A DNA stretch of 64,000 bases, taken from the NCBI GenBank assembly GCA_037962975.1, contig CM075676.1, positions 93,194,001 through 93,258,000 of the forward strand, in the 5' to 3' direction. Numbering within the stretch: the stretch's first letter is position 1; each line of letters begins with the position of its first letter. Both the position numbers and the translations under genes were made by a program. The notes under the pieces were generated by a model. The model was not told the origin of the DNA, did not search any database, and saw only the letters and a list, made by a program, of their open reading frames with translations. Positions 36,964-47,784 of the stretch are shown here, in pieces. The stretch comes from Clitoria ternatea. Lineage: Eukaryota > Streptophyta > Magnoliopsida > Fabales > Fabaceae.

Positions 36964-38548
36964 CATCCTCTATATGGGGATAAATTGAATATATGTCTAC
37001 GTTACATGATTACTAGGAGTAGAATTTAAGATGTGTTGAATCGCTAAATAGGGATGAAAATAGTAATTAATTTTTAGTTTCACAAGAAATTTATAACAAC
37101 TCAATTGAACTAACTCCTTTTAACTTTAGAACCGAATTGAAATAAACAGAAAAAAAAAGTTGAGGAGCCGCTCTCAGTGCCACCACTTGAAGGGACGGAC
37201 CGAGTGGCACGTGGAATGAAACCGGAATATGGATAATGTGGGCACCTTCTTTCATTTGCTTTTAGTTTTAGGATTAGGATCCTATCTCTACTGAGTTGGT
37301 GTTTATTTTTCCTTTTTGAGTCATTTTTTTATCAGTTGTAAAAGGTTATTTTTACAATCAGTATTAAAAACATTTTCTAAAATCAAATTTGAAAATAACC
37401 GAGGTAAAAAAAGTTGATACACATTATGTTTAATTATTTATTTTACACCAATATCCTCTTCTTTTGACAACACAAGGGGACTCTTTCCTTTCAACAACCC
37501 AGTGGGATGCTTAATTTCAGATTCATGTTTGCACTTTTAAATCTTTTAGTATTTTTCTTAATTACACCTTTTCATATTACTTTGCCTACGTTTTACCTTT
37601 ATTTTTTAGGGGTACATATTAAGCGCATGGGTATCGGTCATTGGAGTATAACTTTTTCAATAAAATCTTTGTCCAATTTAGGAAAACTCTTTATTGCTAT
37701 ATCTTTAAGCAATTATCTATATTTTTTTAGACTTTCTAAGTGTAATAGTGCCATTTAAATGTTACTTAAATATATAATATTTTTATCTTAATATCAAAAT
37801 TTATTTATTTTTATTTAATATACTGAAATAATAATATAATTTTGAAAACATCATACTTGAAAAGTTAAAAGCTAAAAATATATTCAACCTTGTTGATATT
37901 ATATTTTTTTGGTATACTATGATGACGATGAAGTTTGAATCAATGGCTTCATACATTCCACTCAATTCTCTTACCATTACCTCAAGCCTAGTGACTTTTG
38001 TTGATATTATACTACATATGTGCAAATGAAATATATCCAAACTCTTAATTATTTTAAAAAATGTTGACCAAAAAAGCATCAAATATCTACCCTTAAATTT
38101 CTTTCCCGAAATGCTAGCTATACACTTTAAGCCACTGTTAAAAATTAAATTTCAGACTAGACCCTTTGAATTATGCAAGTTGGGTGACCAAAACAAAATA
38201 TTCGGGTTCCACACGAAATTTTACCTATCCATCAAGAGTGTTTGAAAGAGTTTAAAAACGCTATAGAGTGTTTAGCTACTATTCCTCATCACCAAAACAA
38301 ATGTAAAGATAAATTGGAAGATGGTAACAAGTAAATACAACAAATTGCAATAAGATGGTATCAATTATTACATGGTACAGGAAGGTGTAAAATTTTCTTG
38401 AGGTACTGATATCTCGATTAGCAAAAACTACCTGAATTCATTTGAAAACTTAAACGACTTTCAGATGATGTAGAAGCAGATTGAGGATGTCATAAATCAC
38501 TCAAGTAGACGCAGCAAGGCTTATGACTCAGATTCGCAAACATCACTT
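36427..38548. other. Intergenic DNA between ATG11 and RPL35, with an (AT)n run
   Basis: Holds the ATG11 3' untranslated region (up to about 36590, several AATAAA-like and TTGTAT elements) and the bL35c 3' end. (AT)n runs from 36910 to 36959. The rest is AT-rich, with only low-complexity open frames. Confidence 0.65.
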
Positions 38549-40700
38549 CTATGTAGCTTGTCTGTTTACTTTCAGATATGGTAAGGCTCCAATTACATTG
38601 TCATAATCACTCCTGCTGACTGGGTGCTGGGCATGGCAACAAAAATAAGTTAGACATGATAAAACCAATCCCATAATCTAATACAATAGTTAATATCAAA
38701 TAGGAAGCAAAACTTTATTCATTCAAATTGCTTCAGACCAGAATAAAATCATTTCAGAGAGGAAAAAGTTCCAGTATAGATAACTTAAGGTAAAAAAAGA
38801 TGTAACATTTCAGTTGAATCCAGCATCATTCTGGAAATCCAATAGCCCAGATGTGGATTTGGTAGAAGTTCCCAGTTCAAGATAAAAAGGAATCCAATAA
38901 CTGGAATTCTCTAATGAGTTTACTATTAATTTCATCTCTAACAAAGAAACCAATTCGAATGAAGTACAATGACATTAGTTCAGTTGATAATTTCAATCAG
39001 CTCACCAAGTCAGCAACAACTTCACTTCGACGCATGTTTTTCATAGATAGCTCTATTTTAGCTCTTAGCATAAATTCATCAGATAAAATTAAAGTAATAG
39101 ATATTTGTTGAGATTGGACAAGTCAATCAAGGATGCTTTGCTAAATTAAGATTTTGAAATGACCGTAAGTGTGCAACTTGGAAACACTACTCAAGGCTTT
39201 GGATTGACATATGAGACTGATATTATGGCTATCCATATACTGATTCACTGTTTTAGAGTATAACCACAAAAAAATGTCACAGTTTGAATACAGACACCCC
39301 AAAAGAGCTGCTCATCATTCATATCAAACCAATGTTTAAATCTCTAATTCTAAATCATAGACTATACACTGAGACTTCTGAACAGAATGGTGCCTTCTAC
39401 AGAAATTTATAACAGCATCCCTACCAAGTGCTAAGATGAGTAAATTTCAGATTCTCATCATACAAATTAGACAATAATTACCTAACAGAAGAAACCCATA
39501 ACAAACAAAATCCCCTAGTAACTACTAACTAGTAAGAAACAAGAAATGAACCTTCCTGATATGAACTTGGTACTTGGTGAAGTAGTAATTGCCAAATCCA
39601 ATTATGTGACAATTGATGCTTGTAACAAGAAAGGAAGTGGAAAGGTTCAGTTGAGAATTTTTGAACTTGTTATAAGACCTTTCTCCTAAAATTTGATGCA
39701 TCAGATCAACATTGTTTCAGGTATCAACATACAGACATGAAAGCAACAACAATCTGATGACATCAGTTACCAAAGCCACGTAATCTACCATTAACTACAC
39801 ACTGCAGATTTTCCTACTAATTTTCTTTTGTACACAACTGTAGAAATTTTACTATGATAATCTTGGTGTGAAACAAGAGAGAGGATTGGAAAACAGAATT
39901 CATCCTCCGAATTTTCTCTAATCTAATCTCCTAAAGAAAAGAAGTTAATGAAGTCACCTATTGATAAAATGAAAGGTTAAAGAGAACAACAACTATTTCA
40001 GCAGAATAGAATAGAATCCCACTTAAACAAACAGAGTTAACACTATGCAGTCACAACCAAGCCTGCTTAAAATTTGTACACAATTTGCTTTTAAAACAAT
40101 GTAATCAGTCATTGCGCATCATAAAATTCACCAAGCATCTAAAAGTGATCATCTACCAATAGCATGAACATTAAATTAAAAATAGGAATTATGCAGAGTA
40201 CATAATGATAGAAAGAAAGAAACAATAAATAGAATTATACGACTGACCAATTTGGAGAGTCGCAATTTGCGCTTGGAATTCTTCTTGTAGAGCAAATGCT
40301 GTTTCCCAGCTCTCCTACGCACTATTTTCCCTCGACCCGTAACCCTAAACCGCTTTGCCGATGCCTAGAGTAACTATTATTAGCATTCAAAATGCATTGC
40401 AATGCAAAAGGGAATGGAAGAGAAAGAGAAAGAGAAAGAGAGAAGGACCTTGTGGGTTTTCATTTTGTAGCCTTTAGCAGACACCACGGTGAGAGGGCGA
40501 ATCCTTGTTGGGTTAGAAGGAGTGACAGTGGATAGGCTCTGCTGAAGAATTGGAGCACAAATGCTACCTGAGGAACTCAGTTTCAGAGTGTTCCCATTCT
40601 TCAAAACAGGAAATCCAACAGAACCGAAAGGAACACCACGTGTACTAGGAAAGGAAGAAGAAGAAGGTAGTAGTCCCACGGCAAAGGACACCGTAGCCAT
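38549..40700 (-). CDS. RPL35: Plastid 50S ribosomal protein bL35c
   Basis: Three exons on the minus strand: 40700-40449, 40364-40248 and 38626-38549. Phases are 0 at both joins, giving 148 residues. The protein is a nuclear-encoded component of the chloroplast 50S ribosomal subunit. Residues 1 to about 74 are a Ser/Thr/Pro-rich chloroplast transit peptide. The mature part starts near SAKGYKMKTHKASAKRF and carries the bacterial L35 signature (RFRVTGRGKIVRRRAGKQHLLYKK), very rich in Arg and Lys for rRNA binding. The third exon adds the plant-type tail, SRSDYDNVIGALPYLKVNR. Intron 2 is long (1.6 kb). The gene is divergent from the tRNA-Leu gene, which begins 190 bp upstream of its ATG. Confidence 0.95.
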
Positions 40701-40890
40701 GTTGTTTCAGAGGTAAGGTGTTCAACTTGTGGTTATCGACGGGATAAAGGCCTATACTCCATTATTACATTTCACCACGTCATCACAATTTTCATTTTAG
40801 TTATGGGCCGGGCCTTCGAAACGTTGGGCTACTTATATTTTTATTGACATAACTTACAATATATTTTGAATGCCTACACTAAGCAAATAT

Positions 40891-40974
40891 GTCAGGATGG
40901 CCGAGTGGTCTAAGGCGCCAGACTCAAGTTCTGGTTCTCGTGAGAGAGCGTGGGTTCAAATCCCACTTCTGACA
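40891..40974 (+). tRNA. tRNA-Leu (CAA), nuclear
   Basis: 84 nt without an intron. The acceptor stem GTCAGGA pairs with TTCTGAC (40967-40973), with A as discriminator. The anticodon loop CTCAAGT lies between CCAGA and TCTGG, with anticodon CAA at 40925-40927. A long class II variable arm follows. The internal promoters are clear: A box TGGCCGAGTGG (40898-40908) and B box GGTTCAAATCC (40953-40963). An upstream CAA triplet (40884-40886) and a T run (about 40977-40981) match plant Pol III initiation and termination signals. It decodes TTG codons. Confidence 0.97.
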
Positions 40975-43900
40975 ATTTTTCAATCTTTTTGTTGTATTTT
41001 AACCAAAGATGGGAGACGGATGCTTCGCTTAATACCCCGTAACCACTTGAAGAAGCAGAACCAGCAGCATAACAAGGCACGGATTATTTCTTTTTAAAAA
41101 AATTTTATTACATATAATTTTAATACTTTTATTATATGTATATCATGTGATTGATTAAAAGAAATATAACAAATATGTGAATGTTTATTTAGTTTTTTAA
41201 AAATATAAAGTAAATAAGTTTTGATGTATAGTTTTAGTTGAATAAGTTTTAAATAATCATATAATAAATACATATACTTAGAAAAAGAAATTTCTCTTTA
41301 GATTCTCATAATATTTAAAATTATTTTACTCACTAAGAAGTGAAATTTCAGGTACATTAACATAAATCATAGGATTACTATCTACATGCGTAAGAAAAAT
41401 ATAGAATGAAAAGTCAAAAATAAAGAAAAGATGCCAATCAAATTTGTTAAAAAGATATATATAATTAAAATGAAAAAAGGTCAAAAAAATTACTAAGAGA
41501 AGACACCATTCGGAAATGATTGGCATGAAGCTTGCATGGAAAATTGACCATTAGGGGCCTAACAAGCAAGCAATAGCTTTAGTATTGTACAATTGCAATA
41601 ACTTTTGTTACAAGCATTATCCTTAACCACATGTTTTCCAGGCTCACAGGTCTACAAACACCTTAAAATTTTTCATATATGACTGATGCAGAAGTTTGAT
41701 GAGCATCAGAACTTAGAACATTTTAATTTGCTTATTTTTGGGTAAAGATTCCCTTATATGCAAATTAGAATATCTAATCTAATGTTTTAAAAAAATATGC
41801 ATTATACGCTACTACTTATTTAAGTATCATTGTAAAATGACATGAAAATATACATTGGTCTCAAATAATGCAATACTGTGTACTCTCAAACACACGTGTT
41901 AAAATAATGAGCTCCTTTGAAAGTAGTTGCATTGAATTCAAAACTAAGACTTCTAGCATAATTTGTGAGATCACTTAGAGGAAGCCTATTAAAACTAAGA
42001 GATGGTCGAGAACTTTTAGTTGACAAGTTAATTGGAGTGTTCATTGAACTTTCGCCTCATAAAAGTTAAAATAAAGTCGCCTCATAAAAGTTAAAATAAA
42101 GTAGTATACAAAATATATATAAAAAATTATATGCTTGGGAAATTAAAGATTATAGCATTGGTATAATATAAAAAAAATTAATAATTGAACTTAAAGACTG
42201 AAGTCTTAAGATATCGCACTGGGCACTATTTAGTTATAAGAATTTTGTTCAGTCAAAACTCATACAATTGCTCAGGAACTATATGACCCATTTTGCTTGT
42301 CATGGGCTAGATCCATAATTCTACAAGATAATTCCATCTCCGCAGCTCGTGCATTGAAAATGTGTATGCTTTGCAATATTAATTTTTCTTATGAATATAT
42401 AGCTTTCTCCTTAGCATGCTTGTAGCTAGGAATATTCCCTTTAAATTTTGGTATGAAAGATGTGAAATAAAAGCTTGCACTTGAAAGTTTAATGGAAGAA
42501 GTTGTCAGCTATTTGATGTAGCTATGTCCTTTACAATATAAACAATTTCTATACACTTTTGTGCCAATAATGTCTTGTTCCCAATCCACTTTGGGTCCAT
42601 GAGGGTACATGTAATCAGAAGCAAAACCTAATGTGAGCTTATTTCTTAAGTTGTGTGACGCTATGAAATCAAATAAACACATCGAAAATAATAAGACTTG
42701 TAAAAGAAGTTTATTCATCAAAGAGGTCAATATCGCTACTAATGCAATGCTCCTGTAGTGGGAAAGTTTTTCCCCTTCTAAATGAACAAATCAAAAATAG
42801 TTCAAATGAAGCATCTGTATAACAAGTAACAACCATTTTACACGTTTGCATATAATCTTATACAATCTGATACTTCCTTTGTAATAAAAGGGTAAATAAG
42901 AGTTTCTTTGATTCCATGCCAACACCATGAACAAATATAAGAGGGATCAATTTAAATTCTAAGTCTAGCTGCTGCTACGTCAATGTTTGGTCCATTATAA
43001 AATAATTACAAGTTAAATGAGGTTTATTCTACAAAATTATGCAGCACATGCTTAAAAACTGAATTGAAAGTGTTTTCCAATCAACATCGAACATTCTTCT
43101 GCAATTTGCATAGAATGAAACCAAAGCCAAATTTCAAACTAAATTATAAAATCGAATGAAGGCAATGTCTTCTCTGTGTATGTTTTGGACCTCCGATTAA
43201 AAATTTCAGCACTAAATTTCCAGGCTTACTAAAGGCAATGTCTTCTCTATATATTCTGCTATATTAGGAAAAGAATGTTAAAAGTGAGATCTTACCTTTG
43301 AAAGAAACTTCAGTTTCTACATAAAATTCAAAAGCAGAGGTTGTAGCATAATTTCAGATTGGTTACAAGAGACATTCAGAATTTAGAGATGGTTGACATG
43401 TTTTAGTTGGTAAACTATTCAGAGTTTTCATAGAACTTCCGCTTGGTAAAAAATTAAATAAAATAAGTATATAAGATTTAAAAAATATATATGGAATTAT
43501 TGTATAGATGCAAATTTACCTTTAGTATGATGACCATCAACCATGAACTTTTGTATATTACAAGGATCTTGAAAAACTCTTAATCTTGGACTCTTATGCT
43601 GATTTGTATATTTTGAAGTCTAATTCTCTTTGGATCCTTTACTTTATTTGAACTTTCAATGCATGTGAGATGCAGTTATCCTCCAAAAGACAATATTTTC
43701 TGAAATCTCCATCCCATACCAAGCAGTATAGGAACTAAAGCTTTTAGCCAAAAAAAAAAAACATACCTAATACTATGTAAACAAAACCTAACATATATAG
43801 AAATACACTACCTGATACGCAGATAGAAGGAATGAGAAATAAGAAGTTTGCATTTAGGGGATTAAAGTAATTGGTTCGACTGTCCAAGTTTCCGCCCAGT

Positions 43901-44121
43901 ACCAATTCAAGAATGCCATTAAAATAGATCAAACCATGGATAAATGGGGGATTGACCAAGTATGGATCAAATTCGAGTACAAGAGTTCCAGAAAATATGA
44001 AGTTAAAAGGGGAAATACACAGGGACATTGGTGACAAAGTAAAACAAAAGCAAAAATATAAGTTGTAAATTAGCTGAAAAAATGACAGCTACAACAATTC
44101 ATCTGCAAAGTGGTCCCATCT
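40975..44121. other. Intergenic DNA, tRNA-Leu to RNASEH2C
   Basis: AT-rich. Two segments, about 41949-42110 and 43338-43490, look like diverged copies of each other: both contain ...agcataattt..., agagatggt(c/t)ga and ttttagttg, then a g(a/t)ttcat.gaactt(t/c)cgc stretch. The phrase aaaggcaatgtcttctct is also repeated at about 43157 and 43232. Apart from the weak candidate at 42509-42718, no gene is supported. Confidence 0.55.
42509..42718 (-). CDS. Possible small secreted peptide (69 aa), weak
   Basis: An ATG-started frame of 69 codons ending TAG. The first ~21 residues (MNKLLLQVLLFSMCLFDF and on) look like a signal peptide with a hydrophobic core and a small residue near a plausible cut site (IAS). 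The remaining ~48 residues are polar, with two Cys (NCLYCKG) and an Asp-Tyr pair (SDYMYPHGPKVDW) that could be a tyrosine-sulfation context. I do not recognise a family, and no intron or neighbour supports it. In AT-rich DNA a frame this short can occur by chance. Confidence 0.25.
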   Translation of the reverse strand: MNKLLLQVLLFSMCLFDFIASHNLRNKLTLGFASDYMYPHGPKVDWEQDIIGTKVYRNCLYCKGHSYIK

Positions 44122-44977
44122 CTAGAGCACATTAGATGATGAAGCTAGTTCCTCGGGTGTCACAGGATTGTGCAACTGCAGTCACAAGCAAATATCTTGT
44201 AAGGTAATTTTTGGCAATAAACACTAATCTTCGTATTTCAACATCTATTTCATGCTTTAGTTATTTAAATACGAGCCACTTCATTTGCATCAACTTTTGA
44301 ACAAATTTACGAAACTAATTACAAAGTCTCCAAATAATCTCTTAAAATACAAAGAACGAAAACGCAAAATAAAGAGGTTTATTTTTCTGTGCCCTAAAAT
44401 AAGGTAAGAGAGAAAGGACTTACAGCTTTTGCAAGAGTAAGCCAATGAAAAGCTCGGAGGAATTCGTCGTTGTGGGAAGGAACGTAATCATGGTTCCAAT
44501 AGGTTATGTCCCGAAACGTTGCCTTGGTCTCCCAAGAGTTAGAGTTAGAGTTATCATCGGGACTTTTCTTAGCCAATACAAAACCTGCAAAGTGGCGACA
44601 TTGATAGCAAGATTGAAAAAGAAGAAAAAGAAGAAAAAGAAAAAAGTAATTTAGAAAGGAAGAGCATACCAGAGTAACCATGAGGAAGGTTGAGAGTGGT
44701 TCCTTGGAGCAACCTGCCTCTAAAATGTGCTTGCTGTAATGGTAAACCCTCGTCCCCGACGCCTTGACATGGAAATGAAAACAGAAGAGAATCTGAGAAT
44801 CGATAAATAAAATGTATAAGAAAGTATAAAAGAATTACCAGAGGGTTTGGGTTTGAAATAGTGGGAAACAGAGGCAGGACCATCGAACTTGACAGAACAG
44901 GGGAGTTGATGAACGCGTCCACTAAGATCCTCCATCTCCATCCCATCTCGCTTCAGATCTATGCTCGTCTTTTCCAT
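44122..44977 (-). CDS. RNASEH2C: Ribonuclease H2 subunit C
   Basis: Four exons on the minus strand: 44977-44839, 44762-44670, 44584-44424 and 44175-44122. Phases agree (1, 1, 0), giving 148 residues. RNase H2C is a non-catalytic subunit of the nuclear heterotrimer that removes ribonucleotides from DNA and RNA from RNA:DNA hybrids. Family hallmarks are VHQLPCSVKFDGPASVSHYF near the N-terminus, FRGRLLQGTTLNLPHGYSG in exon 2, and WETKATFRDITYWNHDYVPS in exon 3. The length matches the Arabidopsis protein. The start is ambiguous: Met at 44977 is the first good ATG, but Mets at 44941 or 44935, just before EDLSGRVHQ, would also leave the domain intact. Introns are short except the last (248 bp). Confidence 0.92.
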
Positions 44978-46341
44978 CCCACTCTCAACAACGTTTCTTC
45001 TGCTCCTTCGATCCTCAATTTCGACCCAGATATTTTGCCTCCAAATTTTAATCACACCATTATTTTTGGATAGTAATTGACGTTGACATAGGAAGGAACA
45101 AAGCATGATTTTAACCAAGGGGAGAACAACCCCATCTTTCACACGAACAAAATAAAAAACCTACTTCTCTCGTATTTGTATTTTTAGTTGTTTAACTTTT
45201 TATCTTTTTCCTAAAACTATTATCATATTAAAAAATTTAAGGTTTAATCAATTTTTTTTCATGTAATCAATGACTATTTTTTATGACATGTTATATTAAT
45301 CAATGAAAAAAATTGAAAAGTTGAGATATTATTTACCACTACAAAAGGAATAAAAGCATTTTAACTTATATTTAATCAAATAATTCCATGATTGATAATT
45401 TTTTAATTTATATGAGATATTTTCTCTGCACTTTTTTTAGTTTTAAAGTTTTTTTATAATTTTTCATATAAAATATAGTTACAATTTATATAAAGTATTT
45501 ATTAACTTTTCTTTATTTACTCATATTGATTACAAAAAATAATTAATTGTTTTAAACAAACCAAAAATGAGGAAGTATCAACATCTTCACCATTATTAAA
45601 AACAGTTAAATTTATAAGGATAAACTTAAAATGTTATTATCTTTTAAGAAATCAATAAGCTTATCTATTAATTAATCATGCAGGAAAATAACTTTCAGAT
45701 GAATAGATAGGAGATCAACTACGCATAATTGCAATATATTTTTCCTTTGTTAAAAATAACTTTAGACACGTCCCCTATCTTAAACCCAGTATCTGCTATT
45801 TGATTCCAGAGATTTGTTACTTGTATAACAAATATTAGTAGAAGATGTGAAACTAATAGTTGTATGGTTCAATAATTTTTATTGACTAATTATTTTTAAA
45901 ATTTACTGTTGAATTTAACATCTATATCATATAAATCACATATAAAAATTTAAATAAGTCTAAAATTAACAAAACAAACATAATATATACTTTTAGAAAA
46001 TATATAAAAATAAAAACTCTTTAATTATTGTTTGACTTTAATTAAAATAGACCTATTTTCTATACCATATATAAACATAATTTAATAGTTAAATTGTTTA
46101 AATTATAACTTCATAAAAATTTAATAATTCAAAACATATAACATTGTTTTCATTTCTCTCTTTGTATTTATTACACCATTCATCTTATCTCACTTCTGCA
46201 CTATATCTCTCACCTCATAATATGTTCATGTTGTACAAATATATATACTATTTTAACCCAACACCCCAACAGATTGATAAAGTGTATTTCCCTTTTGTAA
46301 AAATTAGACATCAAACCTCCAAACCCTTCCCAAGTGACAAG

Positions 46342-46491
46342 TTAGTGTTTGTTTAATTAGTAGTTGGGAAAATAAGATTTTAAAAAAAAATTATTATTGT
46401 TTCACAACATTCGAACTTAGTGTTTGTTTAATTAGTAGTTGGAGAAATAAGATTTTAAAAAAAAATTATTATTGTTTCACAACATTCGAGA
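46342..46491 (+). repeat. 75-bp tandem duplication
   Basis: Two nearly identical units start at 46342 and 46417 with ttagtgtttgtttaattagt and contain gattttaaaaaaaaatta. The only clear differences are two adjacent bases (ggga against gaga) and the unit end. Confidence 0.9.
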
Positions 46492-47387
46492 CAATTAAAA
46501 CTTATAAAATCAAAAAATCCCCCGTAGAAACTCCGTTCCGTTTCCATCATATTCAAAAGTTACTAAACCACTATCCTCACCCAACAAGATCTATTTCTAT
46601 TTGGTTCCCAACTCATTCCCCATAAGAAGTCTGAGATATGGCTCCTACTTGTATTCTTATTTTCATGGATTTTTTTTTTGTCAAAAATAATACTATTTAA
46701 AAGACTATTTGTCCCAAAATGTGATTCGGAAACTAATGGTTTATTTGGAATTGTATTTGCAACGTATTAAATATGTAACAGTTAAAAAAAAAAAATAGGC
46801 ACCCACAAGTCGAAACACAACACACAGGACACTTTCCTTATATCACATTATAACATCATAAAGTGGCATCACAAACCAGACCAGAGTATGTTAATATGGT
46901 GTGTGTGTGTAGCACCTCACTAAAATGTGTCACATTAAATAGTTGATTGCGAGTATTTTGAATTGTATTGACACTTAGTGAATACCTGTTCCAAGCAAAT
47001 GTACATAATTTATGCTAGGTAATGTCATAATGATGAAGTAATGTCAATGGACAAGTCATATGTTTTAACATAAAAATAATTAACAATTTAACATGGATTC
47101 TAGATTGTTGTGCTGCCTTTATATAGATTATACGTCTTCATGTATTACAAACCCATTGCAATAATAATAATAATAAATCTTACTGAAATTGTGTCAAGGT
47201 TAGACAAAAACCAAAAAAGAAAAAGAAATTGTGTCACCGCGATTCAAAAGACATGCAATTAATTGTTTAATGTGACAAATTCTAATGACATGTCACACAC
47301 AACCATGTCGACAAGTAACTTGTTTTAGAGTATGACACTTTTTGTTATAATTAGTGTGTTATATCTAGTATGCATTAAAACTTGATA

Positions 47388-47539
47388 AGTATACGAAAAG
47401 GATACAGATTCAACCATCCAAACGATTAAATTTCTGCATTTTCACCATAATTCCGTTGCCTGAATTTCCTTACCCTGTAAATCAACTGAAACAAACAATG
47501 CGTAAATCAGTATACGAAAAGGATACAGATTCAACCATC
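47388..47539 (+). repeat. 31-bp direct repeat, 121 bp apart
   Basis: agtatacgaaaaggatacag and the following 11 bases occur identically at 47388-47418 and 47509-47539. Confidence 0.9.
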
Positions 47540-47784
47540 ATTAACTGCCAAGGAATGCACCATACGTAAAACGGGTGTTAGAATTGAAGCAGTGAGACTT
47601 TTAAGTCACTTCTACGCATAATCCCAAAATCCATTTGCATGCAAATGGCTTTACAAAAGGAATAGAACATTCCGGAATACATTTATAGGCACAAATGGTC
47701 CGTTAAAGGCTCCACCCATTCCATCAGTTACAAACTGCATCACTTTCCCAACTTCAAGCCCCCAAAAGATAGAGACTCTGAATG

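Larger units (their letters stand above)
44978..47784. other. Intergenic DNA, RNASEH2C to NUP43
   Basis: AT-rich with no gene seen. It contains a 75-bp tandem duplication (46342-46491) and a 31-bp direct repeat (47388-47418 and 47509-47539), listed separately. The 3' untranslated region of NUP43 lies just below 47785. Confidence 0.6.

Noticed and set aside
37507..37758. Hydrophobic 83-codon frame
   Set aside because: T-rich DNA gives Phe/Leu-rich chance frames; there is no splice support, no family and no promoter context.
40891..40974. Plastid-derived tRNA-Leu(CAA)
   Set aside because: The D-arm and acceptor sequences (GTCAGGATGGCCGAGTGG) are of the nuclear class II type, with Pol III boxes and a T-run terminator.
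43744..44037. 97-codon minus-strand frame beside RNASEH2C
   Set aside because: Low-complexity hydrophobic translation of AT-rich DNA, with no recognised motif.
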